Source of the DNA: Aeromicrobium sp. Leaf350
Lineage (GTDB): Bacteria; Actinomycetota; Actinomycetes; Propionibacteriales; Nocardioidaceae
Direction: 5' to 3'
Length of the DNA: 64,000 bases
Assembly (NCBI RefSeq): GCF_916858655.1
Contig: NZ_CAKASL010000001.1
Location: forward strand, 992,001-1,056,000
Shown: piece by piece, positions 26,327 through 37,469 of the stretch
How positions within the stretch are numbered: the stretch's first letter is position 1
How the letters are laid out: every line of letters begins with the position of its first letter
The notes under the pieces: model-generated
Database searches by the model: none
What the model saw: only the letters and a program-made list of their open reading frames with translations
Told to the model about the DNA's origin: nothing
Translations under genes and position numbers: made by a program

Positions 26327-27292
26327 ATGACCGTGCTAGTCACCGGCGCCGGTGGATTCATCGGTGGCCACCTCGTGGCCGACCTCCTCCGCCAGGGACA
26401 CGACGTGCGCGCTGCGGACGTCAAGCCGCAGGGCGAGTGGTACCAGGTCCACGAGGCCGCCGAGAACGTCGTCGCCGACTGCGCCGACGCCCGGGACGCC
26501 CATCGCATCAGCGAGGGCACGCAGGAGATCTACAACCTCGCCGCCGACATGGGTGGCATGGGGTTCATCGAGAACAACAAGGCCGAGTGCATGCTCTCGG
26601 TCCTGACCAGCACCAACATGCTCGTCGCGGCCCGGGCCGCCGGCACCCGTCGCTTCTTCTACAGCAGCTCGGCCTGCGTGTACGCCGGCGACAAGCAGAC
26701 CGACCCGAACGTCACCGCTCTCAAGGAGGAGGACGCGTACCCCGCGGACCCCGAGGACGGCTACGGCTGGGAGAAGCTCTTCAGCGAGCGCATGGCCCGC
26801 CACTTCCGCGAGGACTTCGGCATCCAGACGCGCATCGCCCGCTACCACAACGTGTACGGGCCCGACGGCACGTTCGAGGGCGGTCGCGAGAAGGCGCCCG
26901 CCGCGCTGAGCCGCAAGATCGCCGAGGCGAAGCTCTCCGGCGACCACACGATCGAGATCTGGGGCGACGGCGAGCAGAGCCGCAGCTTCATGTACATCGA
27001 CGACTGCGTGCGCGGCACCCAGGAGATCCTGGCCGGCGACTTCGTCGAGCCGGTCAACCTGGGCTCGGCCGAGCTCGTCACCATCAACCAGATGGTCTCG
27101 GTGCTCGAGGAGATCTCGGGCGTCACGGTGGAGCGCAAGTACGACCTCAGCGCGCCGCAGGGCGTGCGGGGTCGCAACAGCGACAACACCCTGTTCCACA
27201 GCGTGTACGGCTGGGAGCCCTCGATCACGCTGCACGACGGCCTCGAGCGCACCTACGCCTGGATCCACGACCAGCTGACCGCTCGCGCCTGA
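26327..27292 (+). CDS. GDP-mannose 3,5-epimerase-like NAD-dependent epimerase
   Basis: 321 residues from the ATG at 26327 (AAAGG upstream; no earlier start has one). Extended SDR: TVLVTGAGGFIGGHLVADLL at the N-terminus, YGWEKLFSE as the YxxxK site. The segment YNLAADMGGMGFIENNKAE matches GDP-mannose 3',5'-epimerase, which makes GDP-L-galactose or GDP-L-gulose in plants and some bacteria. SFMYIDDCVRG and NLGSAELVTINQMV also fit that family. It probably provides an L-sugar donor for the polysaccharide. It is divergent from the kinase gene. Confidence 0.85.
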   Translation: MTVLVTGAGGFIGGHLVADLLRQGHDVRAADVKPQGEWYQVHEAAENVVADCADARDAHRISEGTQEIYNLAADMGGMGFIENNKAECMLSVLTSTNMLVAARAAGTRRFFYSSSACVYAGDKQTDPNVTALKEEDAYPADPEDGYGWEKLFSERMARHFREDFGIQTRIARYHNVYGPDGTFEGGREKAPAALSRKIAEAKLSGDHTIEIWGDGEQSRSFMYIDDCVRGTQEILAGDFVEPVNLGSAELVTINQMVSVLEEISGVTVERKYDLSAPQGVRGRNSDNTLFHSVYGWEPSITLHDGLERTYAWIHDQLTARA

Positions 27293-27314
27293 GCCGCGGT
27301 CGGGGCGTTCGGCC

Positions 27315-28040
27315 TCAGGTGACGGGAGCGTGTGCCGTCGCCCGGCCGAACGCCTCGGCTGCGTGCAGCAGCCAGCGGTGCACGCCCACGTCGTCGCCAC
27401 CGCGGTACGCCTCGGACGCGGCCCGGTAGGCCGGCTCGAGGTCGGCGTGACCTGCCTCCGTGACGACCAGCGAGGCCGGGTCGACGCCCGCCGCGACGAC
27501 GACGAGCCGCTCGGCGGCGCGGGCGACGAGCCCGTTGTGCGACGCGAACGCACCGGCCGCGAGGATCTCGGCGTGCACCAGCGCCGCCACGACGAGGCCC
27601 GGCGCCGCGGTCGGCCGGGCCAGGTCGCGGGCGAGCCGGGTCAGGCGGTGCGTGCCCTCGGGGTTCACCGGGCGACCCGGCTCGAGACCGGGCCCGGCGT
27701 CGTCGACGACCGTCAGGGCGTGGACCCGCGCGATCGCCTGCAGCGGAGCGCGCTTCCACACGGGGACGAGCGACAACAGCTCGCTGGACATCCGCAGGGC
27801 GCCACGGGCGACGGGTCCGCCACCGCCCTCCGCGAGGTCGTCCGGCGCGACCGGGTCGCCCTCGAGCGTCGCCGAGGCAGCCGCGCCGAGGAGCAGCGAG
27901 CGGGCCGTCTGCTCGGGCGTCGAGCGGCGCAGTCCGCGGTCACGCAGCACGGAGTCGATGCCGTCGCGCGCCGAGGCGAACGACGACGGGATGCCCTCGA
28001 GGGTGGCGAGGCGCAGGAACGGATCGTCGGTCGCTGACAC
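27315..28040 (-). CDS. Fic-domain-like protein with degenerate motif
   Basis: 241 residues from the GTG at 28040. The Fic-type region reads HAEILAAGAFASHNGLVARAAERL, where the usual HxFx(D/E)GNGRxxR is altered: the invariant His-Pro-Phe order and the GNGR glycine are not conserved, though NG and Arg remain. The N-terminal part (LLLGAAASATLEGDP) resembles the Fic N-terminal helix containing an S/TxxxE(G/N)-like inhibitory motif (SATLEGD). AMP transfer is doubtful; a binding role or altered chemistry is possible. Divergent from the following methyltransferase gene. Confidence 0.7.
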   Translation of the reverse strand: MSATDDPFLRLATLEGIPSSFASARDGIDSVLRDRGLRRSTPEQTARSLLLGAAASATLEGDPVAPDDLAEGGGGPVARGALRMSSELLSLVPVWKRAPLQAIARVHALTVVDDAGPGLEPGRPVNPEGTHRLTRLARDLARPTAAPGLVVAALVHAEILAAGAFASHNGLVARAAERLVVVAAGVDPASLVVTEAGHADLEPAYRAASEAYRGGDDVGVHRWLLHAAEAFGRATAHAPVT

Positions 28041-28076
28041 GCGTCGTAGCGTACCGAGCGCCTCGCGGACCGCGGG

Positions 28077-28082
28077 TACGCT
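28077..28082 (+). promoter_or_regulatory. -10 element, leaderless start of the methyltransferase at 28089
   Basis: TACGCT followed by 6 nt and ATG. Confidence 0.6.
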
Positions 28083-28088
28083 GCAGGA

Positions 28089-28766
28089 ATGGAAGGCGCG
28101 ACCGTGCAACGGATGGCGAAGTGGCTGGTCGGCGAACGACTGTCGACCGTCCTGCACCTCGGTGACGCCTCGCTCGCCTACACGATGGCCGAGCAGGGTC
28201 ACGACGTCGTGATCGCCGGCGACGACGTGCGCGTGGCCCGCGGGGCCGACCTCCAGTACGTGCGCACGGCCGGCGACCGCCTCCCCTTCCGCGCCGACTC
28301 CTTCGACGCCGTCGTGGCGCCCGCGCTCGACGACTCCCCCTCGGTGCTCGCCGAGTACGCCCGCGTGCTGAGGCCCGGTGGCGTCGTCTCGAGCGTCCGT
28401 CGCACGATCGACGAGACCCTGCCCTGGGTCCGGCGCCTGCGGGCCATCGCCGGGACGCCCCCGTCCGAGCGCGACGACACCCGGCTCGTGGTCGCGTCCG
28501 GGATGTTCGCGCAGCCCGAGGTCGAGCAGTTCGCGTCGTGGGAAGAGCTCGACGCGGCCGGAGTGCTGCAGCTGGCGCGTCACTTCCGCGACTCGCTCGG
28601 CCCCGAGCAGACCGCCCAGGTGCACCAGCTCGTCGCCTCGTCCTCGCACGGCGGCGGAACGCTCCGGCTTCGCCAGGCCACGACCTGCACCCGGGCCGAG
28701 GTCGAGAAGGCTCCCGACGCCACGGCCGACGAGCCGGCCGAGACGTCGCTGCTCGACTTCCGCTGA
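28089..28766 (+). CDS. SAM-dependent methyltransferase-like protein
   Basis: 225 residues. The fold is class I methyltransferase by pattern: TVLHLGDASLAYTMAEQGHDVV in place of motif I, RLPFRADSFDAVVAPAL for the acidic strand and ARVLRPGGVVSSV for motif post-III. The glycine-rich loop is reduced (HLGDASLAY rather than DxGxGxG), so SAM binding may be weak. Typical Actinobacteria proteins of this size in this form are annotated only as class I methyltransferase. It ends 30 nt before guaB1, which has its own promoter. Confidence 0.75.
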   Translation: MEGATVQRMAKWLVGERLSTVLHLGDASLAYTMAEQGHDVVIAGDDVRVARGADLQYVRTAGDRLPFRADSFDAVVAPALDDSPSVLAEYARVLRPGGVVSSVRRTIDETLPWVRRLRAIAGTPPSERDDTRLVVASGMFAQPEVEQFASWEELDAAGVLQLARHFRDSLGPEQTAQVHQLVASSSHGGGTLRLRQATTCTRAEVEKAPDATADEPAETSLLDFR

Positions 28767-28783
28767 GGCTCGACCCCGCGGCC

Positions 28784-30253
<1,470 letters not shown>

Positions 30254-30259
30254 GGCGCG

Positions 30260-30299
30260 CGACTCGTCCCTCGTCGCTCCACCGACTCGTTCCTCGTCG
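30260..30299 (+). repeat. short direct repeat in the guaB1 downstream gap
   Basis: CGACTCGTCCCTCGTCG (30260-30276) recurs as CGACTCGTTCCTCGTCG (30283-30299), 16 of 17 identical at a 23-bp period. Nothing else is recognised in this gap except the promoter at 30402. Confidence 0.6.
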
Positions 30300-30401
30300 G
30301 TGCCGGGCTTCGCCCAGGCGCGCAGACCTCGCTTCGCTCGGCTTGTGGTGACCGCGGGACAAGACTTTCGTGGGACGACGAACGGCGCGCTCGCCATTGC
30401 G

Positions 30402-30407
30402 TATCGT
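30402..30407 (+). promoter_or_regulatory. -10 element, leaderless start of the methyltransferase at 30414
   Basis: TATCGT followed by 6 nt and GTG. Confidence 0.6.
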
Positions 30408-30413
30408 GGGCCC

Positions 30414-31226
30414 GTGACCCACGAGCCGCAGAACGTCGTCGCCACGCAGAACAGCGCCCACGGTGAGGGACACGACTACGTCAAGGGATCGCCGCACCTG
30501 CGGCACACGGTCCTGCGCACGATGATCGCCGACCAGCTCGCGGCGCTCGTGAGCGAGACCATCGCCCGCAAGGGCTCGTGCCACGTGCTCGAGGTCGGCG
30601 CCGGTCACGGCACGTTCTCGGACTTCCTGCTGGCGGCCGGCGCGCGCGTCACCGTCACCGAGGCCAGCGAGGCGAGCGCGAAGACCCTGACCGAGAAGTA
30701 CGCGGACCGCGACGACGTCGAGGTCTTCTTCGACACGACCGGCGGCGACGTCTTCGAGCGCGAGGACCGCTTCGACGGCGTCGTGTGCGCGTCGCTGCTG
30801 CACCACATCCCCGACTACGTCACGTTCGTGGGCGACCTCAGCGGACTGCTCGACGAGGACGGCTGGTTCTACTCCGTCCAGGACCCGACCTACTACCCGC
30901 GGCGCAGCCGGCGCACGCAGCTGCTGGGCCGTGGCACGTACTTCCTGTGGCGGCTCGGGCAGGGCAACTACAAGCGGGGGCTCTCGACCCGGGTGCGACG
31001 CGCCAAGGGCGAGTGGTCCGAGACCGAGGCGTCCGACCTCGTCGAGTACCACGTCGTGCGCGACGGCGTCGACGAGCTGGCGCTCGTGACCGAGCTCGAG
31101 AAGCACTTCACGGACGTCGAGCTGTTCACGTACTGGTCGACCCAGGGCCCGCTGTTCCAGAAGATGTTCGCCGGCCTCAACCCGCCCACCGACTTCGGCC
31201 TCATCGGCCGCCACCGCACCGCCTGA
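30414..31226 (+). CDS. class I SAM-dependent methyltransferase (UbiE/COQ5-like)
   Basis: 270 residues from the GTG at 30414, set by the leaderless promoter. SAM motif I HVLEVGAGHGTFSDFLL, motif II GARVTVTEAS, and the FDGVVCASLLHHIPDY segment are standard for small-molecule methyltransferases. The second half (SVQDPTYYPRRSRRTQLLG, YFLWRLGQGNYKRG) is rich in aromatic residues and typical of enzymes acting on lipids or sugars. It follows the exopolysaccharide and guaB1 region and may act on a cell-envelope substrate, but this is a guess. A large inverted repeat begins at its stop codon. Confidence 0.83.
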   Translation: MTHEPQNVVATQNSAHGEGHDYVKGSPHLRHTVLRTMIADQLAALVSETIARKGSCHVLEVGAGHGTFSDFLLAAGARVTVTEASEASAKTLTEKYADRDDVEVFFDTTGGDVFEREDRFDGVVCASLLHHIPDYVTFVGDLSGLLDEDGWFYSVQDPTYYPRRSRRTQLLGRGTYFLWRLGQGNYKRGLSTRVRRAKGEWSETEASDLVEYHVVRDGVDELALVTELEKHFTDVELFTYWSTQGPLFQKMFAGLNPPTDFGLIGRHRTA

Positions 31227-31332
31227 CCCCTGCCGGTTTCCCACGAGACCGCTCAAACCCCGCATCGATGACACGAAGCTTCGTGCGCGCGATGCGGGAT
31301 TCCGACGGTCTCGTGGGAAACCGCGGGGGTCA
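31224..31332. terminator. nested giant inverted repeat, probable bidirectional terminator
   Basis: Three nested palindromes: outer arms 31235-31251 and 31306-31322 (17 of 17, GGTTTCCCACGAGACCG), extended by TGACCCC at both ends; middle arms around CCCGCATCG (31259-31267) and CGATGCGGG (31289-31297); centre CACGAAGCTTCGTG (31272-31285), a perfect 14-bp palindrome. The outermost bases include the stop codons of the two convergent genes, so both mRNAs would end in the same fold. Confidence 0.85.
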
Positions 31333-31812
31333 GCGGAGGATGAGGGCAAGGCCGCGGGCGAACGATCCGTCGAGGTCGGGGTCGAGCGTGATCGCGCCGA
31401 CGGCCGCCGCCTGACGGTGCAGCTGGGTCGACTGGGTGTGGCCGACGACGTAGATCAGCAGCGTGCGCGCGAGGTCGAGCCCGACCTGCTCCGCGAGCGC
31501 CTCCTCGAACGTCGACACCTCGAGCCGGAAGGCCGACGCGGTCGCGACGACCTCGGCACCGTCGCGCACCGCCAGCATTGCGGTGCGCAGCTGGTGCAGG
31601 GAGCCCGCGACGTCGTCGGTGACCGCGACGTCCGCGACGATGCGCGCGGCCATCAGCGACAGGAGCGTCTGCTTGTTCGCGACGTGGTGGTAGAGCGCGC
31701 TGGGCTGCACCCCCAGCGCGCCGGCGACCCGACGCATCGAGCAGAACTCCAGGCCGAACTCGTCGAGCACGCCCAGGGCGCCAGAGACGACGTCGTCGAG
31801 CGTGTTCGCCAT
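31330..31812 (-). CDS. bioQ: TetR-family regulator, probably BioQ (biotin uptake repressor)
   Basis: 160 residues from the ATG at 31812. N-terminal TetR helix-turn-helix: SMRRVAGALGVQPSALYHHVANK; the C-terminal domain (LLIYVVGHTQSTQLHRQAAA) fits the TetR_C family. It is divergent from bioY, and two tandem TGAAC-N3-GTTCA-type palindromes lie in the 91-nt gap. In Corynebacterium glutamicum the TetR protein BioQ represses biotin genes through such a motif. The name rests on that context and the operator, not on a sequence search. Confidence 0.8.
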   Translation of the reverse strand: MANTLDDVVSGALGVLDEFGLEFCSMRRVAGALGVQPSALYHHVANKQTLLSLMAARIVADVAVTDDVAGSLHQLRTAMLAVRDGAEVVATASAFRLEVSTFEEALAEQVGLDLARTLLIYVVGHTQSTQLHRQAAAVGAITLDPDLDGSFARGLALILR

Positions 31813-31866
31813 GGGGCCTCCCACCGGGTGCGCGTGGACCCCGGGCGGGATCGTGTGCCACACTAC

Positions 31867-31894
31867 CGAACACCGTTCAGGTGAACACCGTTCA
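31867..31894 (+). promoter_or_regulatory. two tandem BioQ-type operators
   Basis: CGAAC-ACC-GTTCA (31867-31879) and TGAAC-ACC-GTTCA (31882-31894), centres 15 bp apart. They match the C. glutamicum BioQ motif TGAAC-N3-GTTAC as I recall it. The second site ends against the AGGAG ribosome-binding site of bioY, so binding would block transcription of both divergent genes. Confidence 0.78.
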
Positions 31895-31903
31895 GGAGCC
31901 CTC

Positions 31904-32515
31904 ATGACCAGCTCGACCCCCACTCCGGCCAGCACGCAGGCCGTGCCGCTCAAGCGCCGCAGCTCGCCGGCCACCGACCTCGCCCTCGTCACGACGTTCG
32001 CCGCCGTGATCGGTGTCTGCGCTGTGCTGCCCGCCATCAACGGCGTCGCGAGCGTGCCTTTCACGCTGCAGATGTTCGGCGTCTTCCTCGCCGGAGCCGT
32101 GCTCGGCGCCAAGCGCGGCTTCCTCGCCGTCGCGCTCTACCTGGCGGTCGCCACCGCCGGCGTGCCGATCTTCACGCAGGGCCAGGCCGGCCCCGGGGTC
32201 TGGGGCGGCGCCTCCGGCGGCTACCTCGTGGCGTTCCCGATCGCCGCGTTCCTCGTCGGGCTCGTCGCGACGTACACCGTCCGCCGCGGACCCGCGGTCT
32301 TCACGGTCGCCGTCGGTGTCGCTGCCGCGATCGTCACGGTCGCGGTGGTCGGCACGCTCGGCACCCTGGGCATGGCCCGTGCGCTCGACGTCTCGTGGGG
32401 CGTCGCGTGGGGCTACGCCACGCCGTTCTTCCCGGCCGACATCGCCAAGGGCGTCATCGCCGCGATCGTCGCCGCCGCCGTGCACCGCGCGTTCCCGCGC
32501 CTCACGCGCGGGTAG
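31904..32515 (+). CDS. bioY: BioY, biotin-binding S component of an ECF transporter
   Basis: 203 residues from the ATG at 31904 (AGGAG upstream). Six hydrophobic segments; BioY landmarks include VPFTLQMFGVFLAGAVLG, ALYLAVATAGVPIF and GGYLVAFPIAAFLVG. The substrate-specific membrane protein captures biotin and hands it to the cytoplasm with the ATPase BioM and the scaffold BioN coded next. A Thr/Ser/Pro-rich N-terminal cytoplasmic stretch of about 25 residues precedes the first helix. Regulated by the TetR protein coded divergently. Confidence 0.95.
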   Translation: MTSSTPTPASTQAVPLKRRSSPATDLALVTTFAAVIGVCAVLPAINGVASVPFTLQMFGVFLAGAVLGAKRGFLAVALYLAVATAGVPIFTQGQAGPGVWGGASGGYLVAFPIAAFLVGLVATYTVRRGPAVFTVAVGVAAAIVTVAVVGTLGTLGMARALDVSWGVAWGYATPFFPADIAKGVIAAIVAAAVHRAFPRLTRG

Positions 32516-32554
32516 GTTCTCCCTGACCGAGACGCCCCGGGACGGAGCAGCACA

Positions 32555-33244
32555 GTGATCCAGCTGCAGAGCGCGACCGTCGTGGTCGACTCCCCCAGCG
32601 GACCGCTCACGCTGCTCCACCCCACGACCCTCGACCTCGGCGAGCACCGCATCGGCATCATCGGCGCAAACGGCTCCGGCAAGTCGACGCTGGCACGCCT
32701 GCTCAACGGGCTGGCGCTCCCGGCCGCGGGCCAGGTGCTGGTCGACGGGCTGGACGTCGACCGCGACGGCCGCGAGGTGCGCCGACGGGTGGGGTTCGTC
32801 TTCACCCATCCCGACGCCCAGCTGGTGATGCCGACGCCGCTCGAGGACGTCACGCTGTCGCTGCGCCGCAGCGTGCCGGACAAGGCCGAGCGGCGTCGAC
32901 GCGCCCGCGAGGTCCTCGACACGATCGGGCTGGGCGACCGCGCCGACGTGCCCGTGCACTCGTTGTCGGGTGGGCAGAAGCAGCTGCTGGCCCTGGCCGG
33001 GGTGCTCGCGACCGACCCGGAGGTCGTGGTCGCCGACGAGCCGACGACCCTGCTCGACCTCCGCAACACGCGCTCGGTCGCCGACCGCCTGTTCGGCCTG
33101 CGGCAGCAGCTCGTGCTGGTGACCCACGACCTCGACCTCGCACGCCGCTGCGAGCGGGTGCTGGTCGTCGACGCCGCCCGCGTGGTCTTCGACGGACCCG
33201 CTGCCGACGCGGTCGACCACTACGTGGCCCTGAGCGATGTCTGA
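32555..33244 (+). CDS. bioM: BioM, ECF-transporter ATPase
   Basis: 229 residues from the GTG at 32555 (GGAG upstream). Complete ABC ATPase: Walker A IIGANGSGKSTLARLL, Q-loop FVFTHPDAQLVMPTP, signature LSGGQKQLLALAGVLA, Walker B VVVADEPTTLLDL, switch VTHDLDLARR. The FxHPDxQ-type Q-loop is typical of energy-coupling-factor ATPases. It powers biotin uptake by BioY with BioN. A 39-nt gap separates it from bioY, and bioN starts 8 nt after it. Confidence 0.95.
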   Translation: MIQLQSATVVVDSPSGPLTLLHPTTLDLGEHRIGIIGANGSGKSTLARLLNGLALPAAGQVLVDGLDVDRDGREVRRRVGFVFTHPDAQLVMPTPLEDVTLSLRRSVPDKAERRRRAREVLDTIGLGDRADVPVHSLSGGQKQLLALAGVLATDPEVVVADEPTTLLDLRNTRSVADRLFGLRQQLVLVTHDLDLARRCERVLVVDAARVVFDGPAADAVDHYVALSDV

Positions 33245-33252
33245 GGCGGACG

Positions 33253-33858
33253 ATGTCTGAGCTCCTGGGCGCGTACCGGCCGGGATCGACGCTGCTGCAC
33301 CGGATGCCGGTCGGACCGAAGCTGGCGGTGGTGGCGGCGTGGTCGATCGTCGTCGTCGCGACGCGCGGACCCCTCTTCTCGCCGGTGCTCGCCGCGCTCG
33401 CGATCGGGATCGCGATCTGGTCGGGCCTCGCGCTGCGTCGCACGCTCCGCACGATGCGCGGATTCCTGCTGCTGATGGTGCTGGTCGCGGCCTTCCAGAC
33501 GTGGCAGCGCGGACCGGAGGTGGCCGTCACGGTCGTCACCAGCCTGCTGGCGCTGCTGCTCGTCGGCCTGGCGTTCACGGCCACGACCGCGGTCGACGAC
33601 CTGCTCGGCACGGTCGAGCGGATCACCTCGCCGCTGCGGTTCGTCGGCGTGCGTCCCGAACGTGTGGCCCTGGCCTTCGCCCTGGTGCTGCGCGCGCTGC
33701 CGGCGGTGCTCGAGGTCGCGACGCAGACCCGCGACGCAGCACGGGCCCGCGGGCTCGAGAGGAGTCCGCGGGCCCTGCTGGTGCCGTTCGCGATCCGAGT
33801 CGTCGCCCACGCCTACGCCACGGGCGACGCCCTCGCAGCCCGCGGCCTCGACGACTGA
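33253..33858 (+). CDS. bioN: BioN, ECF-transporter transmembrane T component
   Basis: 201 residues. Four or five membrane helices with the CbiQ/EcfT helix-coupling motifs; the A-R-(G/A) signature appears as DAARARGLERSP near residue 160 and the C-terminal ALAARGLDD. It couples BioM to BioY. Last gene of the operon; a large inverted repeat follows its stop. Confidence 0.93.
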   Translation: MSELLGAYRPGSTLLHRMPVGPKLAVVAAWSIVVVATRGPLFSPVLAALAIGIAIWSGLALRRTLRTMRGFLLLMVLVAAFQTWQRGPEVAVTVVTSLLALLLVGLAFTATTAVDDLLGTVERITSPLRFVGVRPERVALAFALVLRALPAVLEVATQTRDAARARGLERSPRALLVPFAIRVVAHAYATGDALAARGLDD

Positions 33859-33865
33859 CCCTTCA

Positions 33866-33932
33866 CCGAGAAATGCGCCCAGATGCGCAGAATCCCGTCA
33901 GGGAAACCGCGCAACTGGGCGCATTTCTGGGT
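33866..33932. terminator. inverted repeat between bioN and icd, probable bidirectional terminator
   Basis: Arms 33869-33888 and 33909-33928 match at 19 of 20 positions (AGAAATGCGCCCAG(A/T)TGCGC). The loop holds a second small palindrome TCCC-GTCA-GGGA. GACCC and GGGTC flank the outer arms. It sits between convergent genes. Confidence 0.85.
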
Positions 33933-33940
33933 CGGGGGCC

Positions 33941-36160
<2,220 letters not shown>

Positions 36161-36181
36161 GGGGTCTCCGTTTCGCACGCA

Positions 36182-36199
36182 AGAATAGTTTGACGTCAA
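36182..36199 (-). promoter_or_regulatory. icd promoter with a TTGACGTCAA palindrome
   Basis: On the minus strand TATTCT (36187-36182) gives a start near 36175 and a 15-nt leader with GGAG. Directly upstream is the perfect 10-bp palindrome TTGACGTCAA (36190-36199), which overlaps the promoter and could be an operator. Confidence 0.5.
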
Positions 36200-36268
36200 G
36201 ATATCTCATCACGAGACGTCCCCACCGTGGCACCCGCCGCGACCCCTGTCGAGCCGGGGCGGGCGCGG

Positions 36269-36274
36269 TAGCGT
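36269..36274 (+). promoter_or_regulatory. -10 element, leaderless start of the histidine kinase gene
   Basis: TAGCGT followed by 6 nt and the ATG at 36281. Confidence 0.6.
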
Positions 36275-36280
36275 CCCCGC

Positions 36281-37414
36281 ATGGAGGTCATCGGCGGCGC
36301 AGCGCTCGGCGCACTCGTCGTGCTGCTCGGCCTCGCGGGCTGGCGGCGGGCGGTCCGTCGGCGCGACGAGTCGCTCGGCAGCCCCGACGACCTGGCCACC
36401 TACGCGACGCTGCACACGGCCTCGCTGGCCGCACCGGCCCTGCGTGCCGGCCTCGACACCGACGGCGCGGCTCGCGCCCTGCCGTACCTGCGGGCCCTGC
36501 TCGGCGACGCGCCCGCCGCGCTCACCGACGGCGCCGGGGTGGTGGCGTCCTCGGGCGACGTCGACGCCGAGACCGCCACCCCGCTCGTCGAGGCGGTGCT
36601 GGCCGAGGGGCGCACCCAGGCGTCCGACCGGGTCGTCGTGGCGCCGCTCGCCGTCGAGGACCGCGTCGTCGGCACGCTCGTCGTGCGCACCGACCACCCG
36701 TCCGCGGGCCTCGTGCGCGCCACCACCGAGGTCGCGCGCTGGGTCTCCAGCCAGCTCGAGCTCGGCGAGCTGGCTGCCTCGCGCACCGCCCTGATGGAGG
36801 CCGAGCTGCGCGCGCTCCGGGCCCAGATCTCGCCCCACTTCATCTACAACTCGCTCGGCGCGATCGCGTCCTACGTGCGCACCGACCCGGAGCGCGCCCG
36901 GTCGCTGCTGCTCGAGTTCGCCGACTTCACGCGCTACTCCTTCCGGCGTCACGGCGACTTCACGACCCTCGCCGAAGAGCTGCTCTCGATCGAGCGCTAC
37001 CTCGTGCTGGAGAAGGCCCGGTTCGGCGACCGGCTGCGCGTGACCTCCAGCGTCGCCCCCGAGGTGCTGCACGTGACCCTGCCGTTCCTCGCGGTGCAGC
37101 CACTCGTCGAGAACGCGGTGCGCCACGGCATCGAGCCGAAGGACGGACCCGGACACATCACGGTGGTGGCCCGCGACGCCGGGGCCACGTGCGTCATCGA
37201 GATCGAGGACGACGGCGTGGGCAGCGACCCCGACGTCGTGCGCGAGGCGCTGGCCGGTCGCGCGAGCAGCGGATCGATCGGCCTGGCCAACGTCGACGAG
37301 CGGCTGCGCGCGGTGTACGGCGACGACCACGGGATCGTCGTCGAGACGGCACCCGGCCTCGGCACGAAGGTCTCGCTGCGCGTGCCGAAGTTCAACCCGC
37401 GCGACCTTCCCTGA
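36281..37414 (+). CDS. LytS/YehU-type sensor histidine kinase
   Basis: 377 residues. One N-terminal membrane helix (VIGGAALGALVVLLGLAGW), a GAF-like domain (residues about 45-160) and the His-kinase domain of the LytS type with the phospho-acceptor in LRAQISPHFIYNSLGAIASY. The ATPase part carries PLVENAVRHGIEPK and DDGVGSD. With the LytTR regulator coded 55 nt downstream it forms a two-component system; such pairs in actinobacteria and E. coli (YehUT, BtsSR) control carboxylate transporters, and here a sodium:solute symporter follows. Confidence 0.92.
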   Translation: MEVIGGAALGALVVLLGLAGWRRAVRRRDESLGSPDDLATYATLHTASLAAPALRAGLDTDGAARALPYLRALLGDAPAALTDGAGVVASSGDVDAETATPLVEAVLAEGRTQASDRVVVAPLAVEDRVVGTLVVRTDHPSAGLVRATTEVARWVSSQLELGELAASRTALMEAELRALRAQISPHFIYNSLGAIASYVRTDPERARSLLLEFADFTRYSFRRHGDFTTLAEELLSIERYLVLEKARFGDRLRVTSSVAPEVLHVTLPFLAVQPLVENAVRHGIEPKDGPGHITVVARDAGATCVIEIEDDGVGSDPDVVREALAGRASSGSIGLANVDERLRAVYGDDHGIVVETAPGLGTKVSLRVPKFNPRDLP

Positions 37415-37456
37415 GGGCACGACCCGAACCGCGAGGTGACGCCGGTCACTCCGCCG

Positions 37457-37462
37457 TAGACT
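37457..37462 (+). promoter_or_regulatory. -10 element, leaderless start of the LytTR regulator gene
   Basis: TAGACT followed by 7 nt and the GTG at 37470. Confidence 0.6.
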
Positions 37463-37469
37463 CACCGGG

